Shown: positions 41,515-49,948 of the stretch, piece by piece
Numbering within the stretch: the first letter of the stretch is position 1
Layout: every line of letters begins with the position of its first letter
NCBI RefSeq assembly: GCF_014654895.1
Contig: NZ_BNBE01000003.1
Location: 62,001 to 126,000, forward strand
Origin: Streptomyces filamentosus
GTDB lineage: Bacteria > Actinomycetota > Actinomycetes > Streptomycetales > Streptomycetaceae
Direction of reading: 5' to 3'
DNA: 64,000 bases
Translations under genes and position numbers: made by a program
The notes under the pieces: generated by a model
The model's database searches: none
Seen by the model: only the letters and a program-made list of their open reading frames with translations
Told to the model about the DNA's origin: nothing

Positions 41515-42525
41515 TCAGCCGTTCAGCTCCGCCAGCGTCCGCAGCGTCTCCCGGTCCGGGGCGGTGACGAGGAGTTCCGTCACCGGCCCGGACCGCCACT
41601 CGGCCAGCCGTTCGGCGATCCGCTCCCTCGGGCCGACCAGGGAGATCTCGTCGGCGAAGGCGTCGGGGACGGCGAGGACGGCCTCCTCGCGGCGGCCCTC
41701 GGCGAAGAGGTCCCGGACGTGCCGGGCCTCGGCCCCGTACCCCATGCGGGCCATGAGGTCCGCGTGGAAGTTGCGGGTGGCGTGGCCCATGCCTCCGATG
41801 TAGAAGCCGAGCATCGCCTTCACCGGCAGCAGGCCCGCGGACACGTCGTCGCAGACCTGGGCGCGGACCAGGGGGGCGATCCGGAAGCCCTCGGGGAGCC
41901 GTCCGGGCAGGGCGTACACCTCGCGCCAGCGGCCGGGCGACCAGTAGAGGGGGAGCCAGCCGTCGGCGATCTCCAGCGTCTGCGCGATGTTCTTCGGCCC
42001 CTCGGCGCCCAGCAGGACCGGCAGGTCCGCGCGCAGCGGGTGGGTGATCGACCTGAGGGGCTTGCCGAGGCCGGTGCCGTCCTCGCCGGCGTACGGGAAG
42101 GAGTGGTGCCGCCCGGCGAGGGTGACGGGCGCCTCGCGGCGCAGCACCTGCCGGACGACGTCCACGTACTCGCGGGTGGCGGTCAGCGGGGAGCGCGGGA
42201 AGGGCCGCCCGTACCAGCCCTCCACGACCTGCGGCCCGGAGAGCCCGAGGCCCAGCCGCATCCGGCCGCCGGACAGGTGGTCCAGGGTGAGGGCGTGCAT
42301 GGCGGTCGCGGTGGGGGTGCGGGCCGCCATCTGGGCCACGGCGGTGCCCAGGCCGATCCGGCTGGTGTGGGCGGCGATCCAGGTGAGGGCGGTGAAGGCG
42401 TCGGAGCCCCACGCCTCCGCCGTCCACACCGAGTCGTAGCCGAGCCGCTCCGCCTCGCGCGCGAGCTCCAGATGGGCGGGGGAGGGGCCGCGGCCCCAGT
42501 AGCCGAGCGCGAGTCCCAGGCGCAT
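41515..42525 (-). CDS. LLM class F420-dependent oxidoreductase
   Basis: The product has 336 residues, a luciferase-like TIM barrel: LGLALGYWGRGPSPAHLELA, SVWTAEAWGSDAFTALTWIA, RIGLGTAVAQMAARTPTATA, LGLGLSGPQVVEGWYGRPF and LPVLLGAEGPKNIAQTLEIA. This F420-binding subgroup is abundant in actinomycetes. AAGGAGAG precedes the ATG. A 17-bp TCTGA-type palindrome lies 33 bp upstream, placing it with the P450, ALDH and acyl-CoA dehydrogenase genes. Substrate unknown. Confidence 0.92.
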   Translation of the reverse strand: MRLGLALGYWGRGPSPAHLELAREAERLGYDSVWTAEAWGSDAFTALTWIAAHTSRIGLGTAVAQMAARTPTATAMHALTLDHLSGGRMRLGLGLSGPQVVEGWYGRPFPRSPLTATREYVDVVRQVLRREAPVTLAGRHHSFPYAGEDGTGLGKPLRSITHPLRADLPVLLGAEGPKNIAQTLEIADGWLPLYWSPGRWREVYALPGRLPEGFRIAPLVRAQVCDDVSAGLLPVKAMLGFYIGGMGHATRNFHADLMARMGYGAEARHVRDLFAEGRREEAVLAVPDAFADEISLVGPRERIAERLAEWRSGPVTELLVTAPDRETLRTLAELNG

Positions 42526-42557
42526 GACCGGGCTCTCCTTCCCGAGACCGACCGTGT

Positions 42558-42574
42558 TCTGACGGTGTGTCAGG
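42558..42574. promoter_or_regulatory. 17-bp palindrome before the LLM gene
   Basis: TCTGACGGTGTGTCAGG has arms CTGAC/GTCAG. It is the weakest of the four 17-bp sites, with one outer mismatch. Confidence 0.6.
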
Positions 42575-42594
42575 TGCGGTGCCGGGACTGTACG

Positions 42595-42640
42595 GCAACG
42601 GCCCCCCGACCGGAAGTCCTTCCGGTCGGGGGGCCGTTGC
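42595..42640 (-). terminator. perfect 21-bp hairpin terminator
   Basis: GCAACGGCCCCCCGACCGGAA (21 nt, 42595-42615; loop 42616-42619) pairs perfectly with 42620-42640. It lies just beyond the stop of the gene at 42659. Confidence 0.85.
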
Positions 42641-42658
42641 GGTGGAGCGGGGCGGGGA

Positions 42659-43489
42659 TCAGCCGCGCTGGATGCCCGTGGAGTCCTGGAGGACGCCGCG
42701 GCGCCCGTCCTGGGTCTGCGCCACCAGGGCCTGGCCGCGCTGCTCGACGGCCAGGTACCAGGTGCCGGGGGCCAGTTCGGCGATCTGCGAGCCGGAGTTG
42801 TCCTCCGCGTACAGCGGGCGGGCGACCGGCACGGCGAACCAGAACGGCGTGAACTCCGCGCCGCCCTGCGACTGCGCCTGCGGCTCGGGCTGCGGGGACG
42901 GCTGCGGCTGCGGCTGCCCGAAGGGCTGGCCGCCCTGCGAGGCGTCGTGCGGCGCCGGGTACGGCTGCTGGCCCTGCTGGACGCCCGGGTAGCCGTAGCC
43001 ACCGCCGGGGACGCCCTGCTGCGGCTGCGCGCCGTACGGCTGCGGGGCCGCCGGGCGCGGGGCGCCGACGAGCGGGGCCTTGAGGGCGGGGACCATGGGG
43101 GCGGCCACGGCGGCGGCGGCCAGGATCAGGGAGGCGATCAGGCCGAGGATCAGGGCGGCGCCGGCGTTGGGGGACTCGAAGACCCACATGAGGGTGGTCC
43201 ACGCCGAGGCGATCGCGAAGGAGACGCCGACCTGGCCGATCTCCAGGTTCAGGACCTTGCGCGGCTGCGGCAGGCCGTGGGAGAGGACGACGAGCGCCGC
43301 GCCGGCGATACCGAGGAGGAAGGACCCCCAGCCCAGCGGCGAGTCCTCCCAGGCGTTCGCGAAGTCGATCTGGTTGCAGAGCTCGGCCGGGCCGTCGCAG
43401 CCGACGGTGTCCAGGAACGAGGCGATGAAAAGCAACACCGCAGCGCCGATCAGCACGCCATCGCCTCGGGTGAGGGAGCGGATATTCAC
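42659..43489 (-). CDS. membrane protein with SH3-like C-terminus
   Basis: GTG at 43489 follows GAAGGACTTCTTAC. The 276-residue product has four TM segments in the first 135 residues (GVLIGAAVLLFIASFLDTVG, GWGSFLLGIAGAALVVLS, VSFAIASAWTTLMWVF, ALILGLIASLILAAAAVAA), a Gln/Pro/Gly-rich disordered linker, and a C-terminal beta region (ARPLYAEDNSGSQIAELAPG, WYLAVEQRGQALVAQTQDGR). The N-terminal part resembles DUF5336-like actinobacterial membrane proteins. Function unknown. Confidence 0.75.
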   Translation of the reverse strand: MNIRSLTRGDGVLIGAAVLLFIASFLDTVGCDGPAELCNQIDFANAWEDSPLGWGSFLLGIAGAALVVLSHGLPQPRKVLNLEIGQVGVSFAIASAWTTLMWVFESPNAGAALILGLIASLILAAAAVAAPMVPALKAPLVGAPRPAAPQPYGAQPQQGVPGGGYGYPGVQQGQQPYPAPHDASQGGQPFGQPQPQPSPQPEPQAQSQGGAEFTPFWFAVPVARPLYAEDNSGSQIAELAPGTWYLAVEQRGQALVAQTQDGRRGVLQDSTGIQRG

Positions 43490-43588
43490 GTAAGAAGTCC
43501 TTCGTCGGGTCGTCGTCGCGTCGGGCGGGCGCCGGTCTTGGCACGGGGGCGGCCCCATCGTACGGAGCGAATCTATCGCTCGCGGGTT

Positions 43589-44548
43589 CTACCCCTCGAG
43601 GTAGGTCACGATGCCGTCGGCGAGGCCCTGGGCCGCCTTCTGCCGCCACACCCCGGACGTCAGCAGTGCGGCGTCCTTCGGATCACGCATATTGCCGCAT
43701 TCGACGAAGACCTTGGGGACCGTTGACAGATTGAGACCTCCGAGATCGGAGCGGACGTCCAATCCGGTGCCCCCGCCGAGGTAGTTGGCCGGAGATGTCC
43801 CGGTCGTCCGGCGGAAGGCGGTGACGATGTCCTCGCCGAGGGCGCGCGAGGGGGCGACGATCGGGCCGGTGTCGGCGGACCCGCCCCGCACCTTCGCGGG
43901 GACGATCACGTGGAAGCCGCGGTTGCCGGCCGCCGAGCCGTCGGCGTGGACGGAGACGACGGCGTCGGCCTCCGCCGCGTTGCCGATCCGGGCCCGCTCG
44001 TCGATGCAGGGCCCGTAGGGCCGGTCGGCGTCGTGCGTCAGGACGACCTCGGCGCCGCGCGCCTCCAGGAGCTTCCGCAGCCGGTGCGAGACGTCGAGGG
44101 TGAAGGCGGCCTCCGTGTACGCGGCCCGGCCGCCGGTCGCGTTCGTGGAGGTCCCGGTGGTGTCGCACTCCTTGCGGGCGGTCCCGATGTCGACCTTCGC
44201 GGCGATCTCCCGCCCGTGCCGGAAGTTCCCCGGGTTGTGCCCGGGGTCGACGACGACGGTGCGCCCGGCGAGGGACCGGTCGGCGGCGGTGGCGGCCCGG
44301 GGGCGGTCCTGCCCGGACGTCCCGGCGGTCGCCGTCGCGCCGGAGCCGGAAGCGGGGGCGGAGACCGGGGCGGAGCCGGAAGCGGAGGCGGACGGGGGAG
44401 CCGGGGTCGTCGTCCCGGCGGCCGGGCCCCCGCTGCCCTGGGCGGCTCCGGAGGCGCCGCCGCACCCCGCGAGCGCGGCGGAGCAGACGAGGGCCGCGAG
44501 CGCGGCGGGCACGGAGCGGGGCACGGGATTCCTGTGGTCGTACGGCAC
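43589..44548 (-). CDS. N-acetylmuramoyl-L-alanine amidase (Amidase_3), lipoprotein
   Basis: The product has 319 residues: lipobox ALAGC after VPAALAALVC, a Ser/Ala/Thr-rich linker, then Amidase_3. Zinc ligands are likely His in VVDPGHNPGNF, Glu in AYTEAAFTLDVSHRL and His in AVVSVHADGSA; the catalytic Glu is in KVFVECGNMRDPKDA. It cuts the stem peptide from MurNAc outside the membrane. Confidence 0.92.
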   Translation of the reverse strand: MPYDHRNPVPRSVPAALAALVCSAALAGCGGASGAAQGSGGPAAGTTTPAPPSASASGSAPVSAPASGSGATATAGTSGQDRPRAATAADRSLAGRTVVVDPGHNPGNFRHGREIAAKVDIGTARKECDTTGTSTNATGGRAAYTEAAFTLDVSHRLRKLLEARGAEVVLTHDADRPYGPCIDERARIGNAAEADAVVSVHADGSAAGNRGFHVIVPAKVRGGSADTGPIVAPSRALGEDIVTAFRRTTGTSPANYLGGGTGLDVRSDLGGLNLSTVPKVFVECGNMRDPKDAALLTSGVWRQKAAQGLADGIVTYLEG

Positions 44549-44683
44549 CCCGCGACTCTAGGCCCTCCGATGGCCGAAAGCCCGGACCGGCCAAACCGCT
44601 GGACGCGTGTGCGCGACCGGTGGAGGGTAGGGGGAAGGAAGCGGCGTGGGGGTCTCACCGCGCCTGGACCACGAAGGGGAACC

Positions 44684-46765
44684 GTGGTGGGGGAAGAACC
44701 GAACGACGCACGTCCGCGCCCGGACGAGACGGCACCGCAGGACACGCCACCGCAGAGCACGTCACCGCAGGACGCGCCACCGCCCCGGATCGACCTGGGC
44801 AAGCAGCCGGCGGACGCCCCGGACGACGCCGTCCGCTCCGAAGGCACCATGGTGATGCGCCCCCTCGGGGCGGCCACCCCGCCCTCGGACACGCCCCCGG
44901 TGCCCCCGGCGTCCCCCGTGGGCACTCCGCCCGATGCCGGTACGGGCTCCGCCCCCGCCGGTTCCTTCGGCCCGCCCGACCCCTCCGTCACCGGGTCCTT
45001 CCGGCTGCCGCCGCCCGCCCCGGCGGGCGGCCCCGCGCCCTGGGAGGCCCCGCAGGGGCAGAACGGCGGATCGGCGGGGCCCGGTGGCGGCGCTCCCGGC
45101 TTCGGGGCGCCGCAGGGGCCGTACGCGGGGGGTCCCGGCGGCTTCGGCGGGCAGGCGCCCGCGGCCTCGCCCGGCTGGGCGGGGGCGGGGACGCTTCCGC
45201 CGCCGCCCCCGGCGCCGCCCGCGTACGGCCCCGGCGGCGGGCACGAGCCGGGGCGGGGCGAGGCGCGCCCGCTCCAGGCCGCGCTCGTGGCGGTGCTGAA
45301 CCTGTCCTGCCTGGGCCTCGGCTACCTGCTGCTGCGCCACTGGGTGAGCGCGGCGCTCTGCTGGGCGGCCACGGCAGGACTGCTGGTGGCGGCGCTCCCG
45401 GCGGACGCGGACGGCGTGCCGCAGGGCGTGCTCCTCGGCTACGGCGCCTTCCTGCTGCTGGCCGCGGCCGACGGCGCCCGCCGGGGCCTGCGGGCCCGGC
45501 TCTCCTTCGGCACGGCGGTCCGCCGCCTGGCGCTGCCGCTCGCGGTGGTGCTGCTCGCGGTGCCGGCCGGAGGGGCCGTCGCCTACGCCTCCGCGCACGC
45601 GGACGCCCGGGAGGAGGCCCGCCAGCAGGCGCTCCTCGCCCGGCTCGCGGCGGCCGACGAGCTGGTCGCCGCGCACAAGGGCGAGGCGTACGCGACGGCG
45701 CAGGCGGACTACCTCAAGGCGCTGGAGGAGTACGGGGCCATCGGCACGAAGGACGCCGGCTCGCGCGCCGGGAAGCTCGTGCCGGCCCGCCTCGACGCGT
45801 ACTACGAGCAGGTCTCCGCCCCGTACGGCAAGAAGAGCTACTGCGAGGCGCTGGACCCGCTGAAGCACCTGCACACCCTGCCGACCCTGGTCGACAAGGG
45901 GCTCCTCGGCGACCGTCCGGCAGGCGTCGCGGAGCCGCTGGCGCACTCCACGTACGAGTGCGGCGCGGCGGCGCTGGGCCGGAGCGCCGAGCCGAAGGCG
46001 GACGGCTACTTCTCCGAGCTGGCGGCGGACTTCCCGCAGTCGCCGTACACGGCGAAGGTCGTCCCGGCCGTCCGGGACGCCGTCCGGGCCCGGGTGGGCG
46101 CGCTCACGGCCGCCGGCGAGGACCGCTGCACGGCGACGGAGGAGCTGCGGACCCTGCGGTCCACGGCCGGGTCGGTGGAGCCCCTGGAGCAGGAGCTGGA
46201 GCCGGTGCGGACGGAGGCGGACCAGGGCGTCCGCAAGGGCGTCTTCGCCTGCGGCACCCAGCAGTTCGGGAAGAAGCAGTTCGCCAAGGCCGCCGAGACG
46301 ATGGACGCGTACGCGAAGGACTACCCGGACGACGCGCGGACCCCGTACGCCCGCTCGGTCTCCATCGCCGCGCGGGTCGCCGAGGAGGAGCCGGAGGCCG
46401 GGAAGCGGCTGCCCCCGGAGGACGCCCCCGGCGGCGCCCGCATGACGCTGGTGATCAGCAACGACGCGCCGAGCCCGGTCGACGTCCTCTACACCGGCCC
46501 GCTCACCGGCACGTTCACCCTGAAGGCGTGCGGCGGCTGCCGGAAGTACGAGCGGGTGGCCACCCTGCGGCCCGGCTTCAAGGCATGCGCGGGCGCCTCG
46601 TCGAAGTACCCGAAGGTGACGCTCGACCTGCCGGCGGGCACGTACCACATGCTCCAGCAGCGGCTGGGGACCAGCGCCCTGTCGACCGACCAGAAGGTCA
46701 TCAGGACGAAGATCGAGCCGGGCTACACCTACACCACCTGCCTCTACACCTCGTCGCTCCTCTAG
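44684..46765 (+). CDS. large membrane protein with tetratricopeptide-like outer domain
   Basis: GTG at 44684 (tandem GTG) follows GAAGGGGAACC. The product is 693 residues: a long Pro/Gly-rich cytosolic N-terminus to about 195, several TM segments (LVAVLNLSCLGLGYLLLRHW, WAATAGLLVAALPADA, LPLAVVLLAVPAGGAVAYA), a helical region resembling TPR units (LAAADELVAAHKGEAYATAQ, FGKKQFAKAAETMDAYAKDY), and a Cys-rich beta domain (LKACGGCRKYE, KACAGASSKYP). Homologs are annotated as hypothetical. Function unknown. Confidence 0.75.
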   Translation: MVGEEPNDARPRPDETAPQDTPPQSTSPQDAPPPRIDLGKQPADAPDDAVRSEGTMVMRPLGAATPPSDTPPVPPASPVGTPPDAGTGSAPAGSFGPPDPSVTGSFRLPPPAPAGGPAPWEAPQGQNGGSAGPGGGAPGFGAPQGPYAGGPGGFGGQAPAASPGWAGAGTLPPPPPAPPAYGPGGGHEPGRGEARPLQAALVAVLNLSCLGLGYLLLRHWVSAALCWAATAGLLVAALPADADGVPQGVLLGYGAFLLLAAADGARRGLRARLSFGTAVRRLALPLAVVLLAVPAGGAVAYASAHADAREEARQQALLARLAAADELVAAHKGEAYATAQADYLKALEEYGAIGTKDAGSRAGKLVPARLDAYYEQVSAPYGKKSYCEALDPLKHLHTLPTLVDKGLLGDRPAGVAEPLAHSTYECGAAALGRSAEPKADGYFSELAADFPQSPYTAKVVPAVRDAVRARVGALTAAGEDRCTATEELRTLRSTAGSVEPLEQELEPVRTEADQGVRKGVFACGTQQFGKKQFAKAAETMDAYAKDYPDDARTPYARSVSIAARVAEEEPEAGKRLPPEDAPGGARMTLVISNDAPSPVDVLYTGPLTGTFTLKACGGCRKYERVATLRPGFKACAGASSKYPKVTLDLPAGTYHMLQQRLGTSALSTDQKVIRTKIEPGYTYTTCLYTSSLL

Positions 46766-46789
46766 GGGGCCACTCGTCCGGGGAGGCCC

Positions 46790-47383
46790 TCACCCCTCCG
46801 GTGAGGGCTCCGCGAAGACGATCCGGTCCACGGCCGCCGTGACCAGTGCCTCGCGCTCCTCCTCGGAGAAGACGTCGGGGAGGGTCAGCTGCTCCACGAT
46901 CAGCCAGTTCAGGGTGAGGACGAGCAGCTTGACCGCCATGGCGTCGCCGGGGAGCCCGGACGCCTCGTGGAAGGACACGTTGGCGTCGACGTCGGCCCGC
47001 ACCCGCTCCGTGAGGACGGAGCGGAGCGCGGGCCGCCGGGTCGCCTCCAGGCGGAGTTCGAGCAGGGCGAGGTAGCCGGTGCGGAAGCCGGAGACGCGGC
47101 CGACGAGCTCGCGCATGAGCCGCGTGTACGTCTCCTTGTCGTGCGGCGCGGTCCGGGTCGCCTCCATGGTGGCCTCGTCCGGCCGGAGCCGTTCGTAGAC
47201 GCGGGCACCGGCCTGGGTGAGGAGGTCGTCGCGGTTGGCGAAGTAGTTGGAGGCGGTGCCGGTGGGCACCCCGGCCCCGGCGTCGACCGCGCGGAAGGTC
47301 AGCCCTCGGGCGCCTTCCGCGGCCAGCACCTCGATCGCCGCGTCCACCAGCGCGGCGCGCCGCTCGTCGTTCCGCCTCGCCAT
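46790..47383 (-). CDS. TetR family regulator
   Basis: The product has 197 residues. HTH: ALVDAAIEVLAAEGARGLTF then RAVDAGAGVPTGTASNYFAN. The ligand domain is a helical bundle (GYLALLELRLEATRRPALRS). It is divergent from a reductase of the dihydrofolate-reductase family. The palindrome GTAGTACTAC (47400-47409) is in the promoter gap, a good candidate operator. Such pairs are common local detoxification switches. Confidence 0.9.
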   Translation of the reverse strand: MARRNDERRAALVDAAIEVLAAEGARGLTFRAVDAGAGVPTGTASNYFANRDDLLTQAGARVYERLRPDEATMEATRTAPHDKETYTRLMRELVGRVSGFRTGYLALLELRLEATRRPALRSVLTERVRADVDANVSFHEASGLPGDAMAVKLLVLTLNWLIVEQLTLPDVFSEEEREALVTAAVDRIVFAEPSPEG

Positions 47384-47399
47384 CGAGACCACTCCGTTC

Positions 47400-47409
47400 G
47401 TAGTACTAC
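47400..47409. promoter_or_regulatory. short palindrome between TetR and reductase
   Basis: GTAGTACTAC is a perfect 10-bp palindrome, 17 bp before the TetR start and about 95 bp before the reductase start. Confidence 0.45.
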
Positions 47410-47503
47410 AGCCGAACCCCTTTGGGCAGGGTACGCGGCTCCGCGATGAGTTTCCGCCGCCCGGGCGGTCATCACCCCGTACGCGCCCGACCGAGGAGGA
47501 ACC

Positions 47504-48157
47504 ATGGCCACCGGCCCCCAGCTGCTCAAGGTCCAGAACTTCAACGTCTCCGCCGACGGGATCGCCGCCGGCGAGGACCAGTCGCTGGAACACCCCTTCG
47601 GCCACGTCGACCCGGGCCGGCTCTTCGCCTGGGCCGGGGCCACCGCGAGCTGGCCCAACCGCACCGACCCCGGCGGCAGCCGCGGCCTCGACGACCACCT
47701 CGTCCGCGACTTCCACCACAACATCGGCGCGGAGATCATGGGCCGCAACAAGTTCGCGCCCCTGCGCGGCCCCTGGCGGGACGAGGACTGGAAGGGCTGG
47801 TGGGGCGAGGAGCCGCCGTTCCACACCCCCGTCTTCGTCCTCACCCACCACGAGCGCCCGTCCTTCACGCTCTCCGACACCACCTTCCACTTCCTCGACG
47901 CCGACCCGGCGACGGCGCTGGAGCGCGCGAAGGAGGCGGCGGAGGGGAAGGACGTCCGCCTCGGCGGCGGGGTGACGACGATCCGGGAGTTCCTGGACGC
48001 GGACCTCGTGGACACCCTCCACGTCGTCGTCTCCCCGGTGAAGCTCGGCCACGGCCTGAAGCTGTGGGACTCGCCGGAGGAGCTGACCGACCGCTTCCAC
48101 CTGGACGTCGTCCCGAGCCCGAGCGGGGTCACCCACCACCTCTTCTGGCGGAAGTGA
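47504..48157 (+). CDS. dihydrofolate reductase family protein (RibD C-terminal type)
   Basis: The product has 217 residues, RibD_C fold: QNFNVSADGIAAGEDQSLEH, IMGRNKFAPLRGPW, PVFVLTHHERPSF, DVRLGGGVTTIREFLDADLV, DTLHVVVSPVKLGHG. NAD(P)H-dependent reductase of unknown substrate. CGAGGAGGAACC precedes the ATG. Probably controlled by the divergent TetR. Confidence 0.9.
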   Translation: MATGPQLLKVQNFNVSADGIAAGEDQSLEHPFGHVDPGRLFAWAGATASWPNRTDPGGSRGLDDHLVRDFHHNIGAEIMGRNKFAPLRGPWRDEDWKGWWGEEPPFHTPVFVLTHHERPSFTLSDTTFHFLDADPATALERAKEAAEGKDVRLGGGVTTIREFLDADLVDTLHVVVSPVKLGHGLKLWDSPEELTDRFHLDVVPSPSGVTHHLFWRK

Positions 48158-48178
48158 CCCCCTCGCGGGCCCGGAGGG

Positions 48179-48829
48179 TCAGGCGGGCAGGCGGCGCAGC
48201 ACCCGCAGCGAGTCCGTGACCGAGACCTCCTCGAAGTCGCCGGACTCCAGCGCCCGCAGGTAGATCCGGTACGGCGCCTGGCCGCCGTCCGCCGGGTCCG
48301 GGAAGACGTCGTGGATGACGAGCAGGCCCCCGGGGGCGACCTTGGGGGCCCAGCCCTCGTAGTCGTTGGTGGCGTGCTCGTCGGTGTGCCCGCCGTCGAC
48401 GAAGACGAGCCCCAGCTCCCCGCCCCACACCTTCGCGGCCTGCGGGCTCCGCCCCACGACCGCGATCACGTGCTCCTCCAGGCCCGCCTTCCGCAGGGTC
48501 CGCCGGAAGGTCGGCAGCGTGTCCATGACGCCGACCTCCGGGTCCACCACGGTCGGGTCGTGGTACTCCCAGCCCGGCTGCTGCTCCTCGCTGCCCCGGT
48601 GGTGGTCCACGGTCACCGCGACCGTCCCCGCCCGCCGGGCCGCGTCCGCCAGCAGGATCGTCGACCGCCCGCAGTACGTGCCGACCTCCAGGAGCGGCAG
48701 CCCCAGCTTCCCGGCCTCGGCCGCCGCCGCGTACAGCGCCAGCCCCTCCCCGACGGGCATGAAGCCCTTCGCGGCCTCGAAAGCGGCAAGGACCTCGGCA
48801 CCGGGCTCGGCGCTGGGCTGCTCGGACAT
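48179..48829 (-). CDS. class I SAM-dependent methyltransferase
   Basis: The product has 216 residues. SAM site LPLLEVGTYCGRSTILLADA, acid after beta2 AVTVDHHRGSEEQQPGW, and GLVFVDGGHTDEHATNDYEG followed by GGLLVIHDVFPDP. The VDGGH motif and the SAM site resemble the cephalosporin hydroxylase/O-methyltransferase-24 group acting on small molecules. It is a single gene, convergent with the reductase; the intergenic gap is 21 bp. Confidence 0.88.
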   Translation of the reverse strand: MSEQPSAEPGAEVLAAFEAAKGFMPVGEGLALYAAAAEAGKLGLPLLEVGTYCGRSTILLADAARRAGTVAVTVDHHRGSEEQQPGWEYHDPTVVDPEVGVMDTLPTFRRTLRKAGLEEHVIAVVGRSPQAAKVWGGELGLVFVDGGHTDEHATNDYEGWAPKVAPGGLLVIHDVFPDPADGGQAPYRIYLRALESGDFEEVSVTDSLRVLRRLPA

Positions 48830-48879
48830 GGCGGTCTCCTACTGGCGAGTAGTACGTCGTTACGGGCGCCCATCGTGCC

Positions 48880-49065
48880 CTACGCGTCGCACTCGAACCA
48901 CACCGTCTTCCCGTCCCCCTCCACCCGCAGCCCGTGCGGCTCCCGCAGGATCAGCACCGCACACCGCCGCCCCGGCACGTGCCGCACGACGTTCGCGACC
49001 GGCTCGGTCGGCGCCGGCTCCGCGGAGCCGGCCACCTGGCCGAGTCCCCGGCGCCCGAGGAACAC
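48880..49065 (-). pseudogene. fragment of an anti-sigma-like HATPase
   Basis: The 61-residue frame contains PTEPVANVVRHVPGRRCAVL then REPHGLRVEGDGKTVWFECD. This resembles the N-box region of the HATPase_c_2 regulators (ELVTNVVRHVP...) that Streptomyces keeps next to XRE/DUF397 gene pairs. The N-box Glu-Leu and the catalytic remainder are missing. A DUF397 gene lies 250 bp to the right, but no XRE gene is present. It may be decay of such a triplet; alternatively it is a short independent protein. Confidence 0.4.
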
Positions 49066-49315
49066 GCGCGGCCTCGACCCCGGAGCCTCGCTGCCGGTGG
49101 GGCCGGTGCTGAAGAGTCAACTGCCGTCGTGGTTCCGTCCGTACGCGGAGACGGAGCGGAAGGCGACGTACCCGTGGTCCTCACAGGTGCGGTCGGTGCA
49201 CGGCCCGCTCCGGACGGATTCAAGGACGGGGCGCTCCGTTACGATCGCCTGCGAGCGGCCGCTCTCTCGGTGAAGGATTCGTCCGCGCCGGTCACCCGGG
49301 TCATGGAGGAACACG

Positions 49316-49525
49316 ATGGAGACCGACCAGAACCTGGCGGGAGCGCGCCGGCGCACGTCCTCGTACGGCGGCGACAACGGCGGCGACCGCATCGAGGTCG
49401 CGGACCTCTCGGCCCACGTCGCCGTGCGGGACTCCGAGAACCCCGAAGGCCCCGCCTTCCCGGCCGGCACCGCCACCTTCGCGGCCTTCGTGAGCGCCGC
49501 CGCAGAAGGCAGCATCGGGCGCTGA
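49316..49525 (+). CDS. DUF397 domain protein
   Basis: The product has 69 residues: RRTSSYGGDNGGDRIEVADL, then HVAVRDSENPEGPAF and a C-terminal helix (FAAFVSAAAEGSIG), the DUF397 pattern (SSYS..GGNCVEVA...VAVRDSKDP.GP.L..). Such proteins normally pair with an upstream XRE regulator as a BldB/WhiJ-type set. Here the partner is absent. GGAGGAACACG precedes the ATG. Confidence 0.85.
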   Translation: METDQNLAGARRRTSSYGGDNGGDRIEVADLSAHVAVRDSENPEGPAFPAGTATFAAFVSAAAEGSIGR

Positions 49526-49528
49526 CCG

Positions 49529-49948
49529 GTGGCGACCCTCATGGGGATGGTGATCCTCGCCCTCGTCCTGCCGGCGTGGGCGGGGATCACGTACGCGGGG
49601 CTGGTGCGGGCCCGGCGGGAGAACGCCGGCCTTCCGGCCCGGCCGCGCCCCCGGCGCACGCCCGCGAAGAAGGCCGCGTGGATCGCGGTGCTCGCCTTCG
49701 TCTCCGGCGGGGCGCTCCACGTGTACGGGCTCTCGTACATGCCGTTCCTCCAGCCCGAGGACTCCTGCTGGTTCAACGCCGGGCTCATGCGGGTGCCCGA
49801 CTCCAGCAGCGCGCTGCCCGTGAGCCTGGTCTGCGCGGGGGAGGAGATCGTCCCGTGGTGGGTGAACCCGGGCCTGCTCCTCCTCGCGGCCACGACGGTC
49901 ACGGCGACCGTCACCTCGATCGCGCTACGGCTCCGCTCCCGCCGGTGA
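49529..49948 (+). CDS. small membrane protein
   Basis: GTG at 49529 lies 3 nt after the DUF397 stop. The product has 139 residues: TM1 (MGMVILALVLPAWAGITYAG), a basic loop, TM2 (WIAVLAFVSGGALHVYGLSY), an outer loop with two Cys (DSCWFNAGLM and SLVCAGEEIVPWW), and TM3 (GLLLLAATTVTATVTSIAL). Family unknown. It overlaps the convergent gene by 24 bp. Confidence 0.75.
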   Translation: MATLMGMVILALVLPAWAGITYAGLVRARRENAGLPARPRPRRTPAKKAAWIAVLAFVSGGALHVYGLSYMPFLQPEDSCWFNAGLMRVPDSSSALPVSLVCAGEEIVPWWVNPGLLLLAATTVTATVTSIALRLRSRR

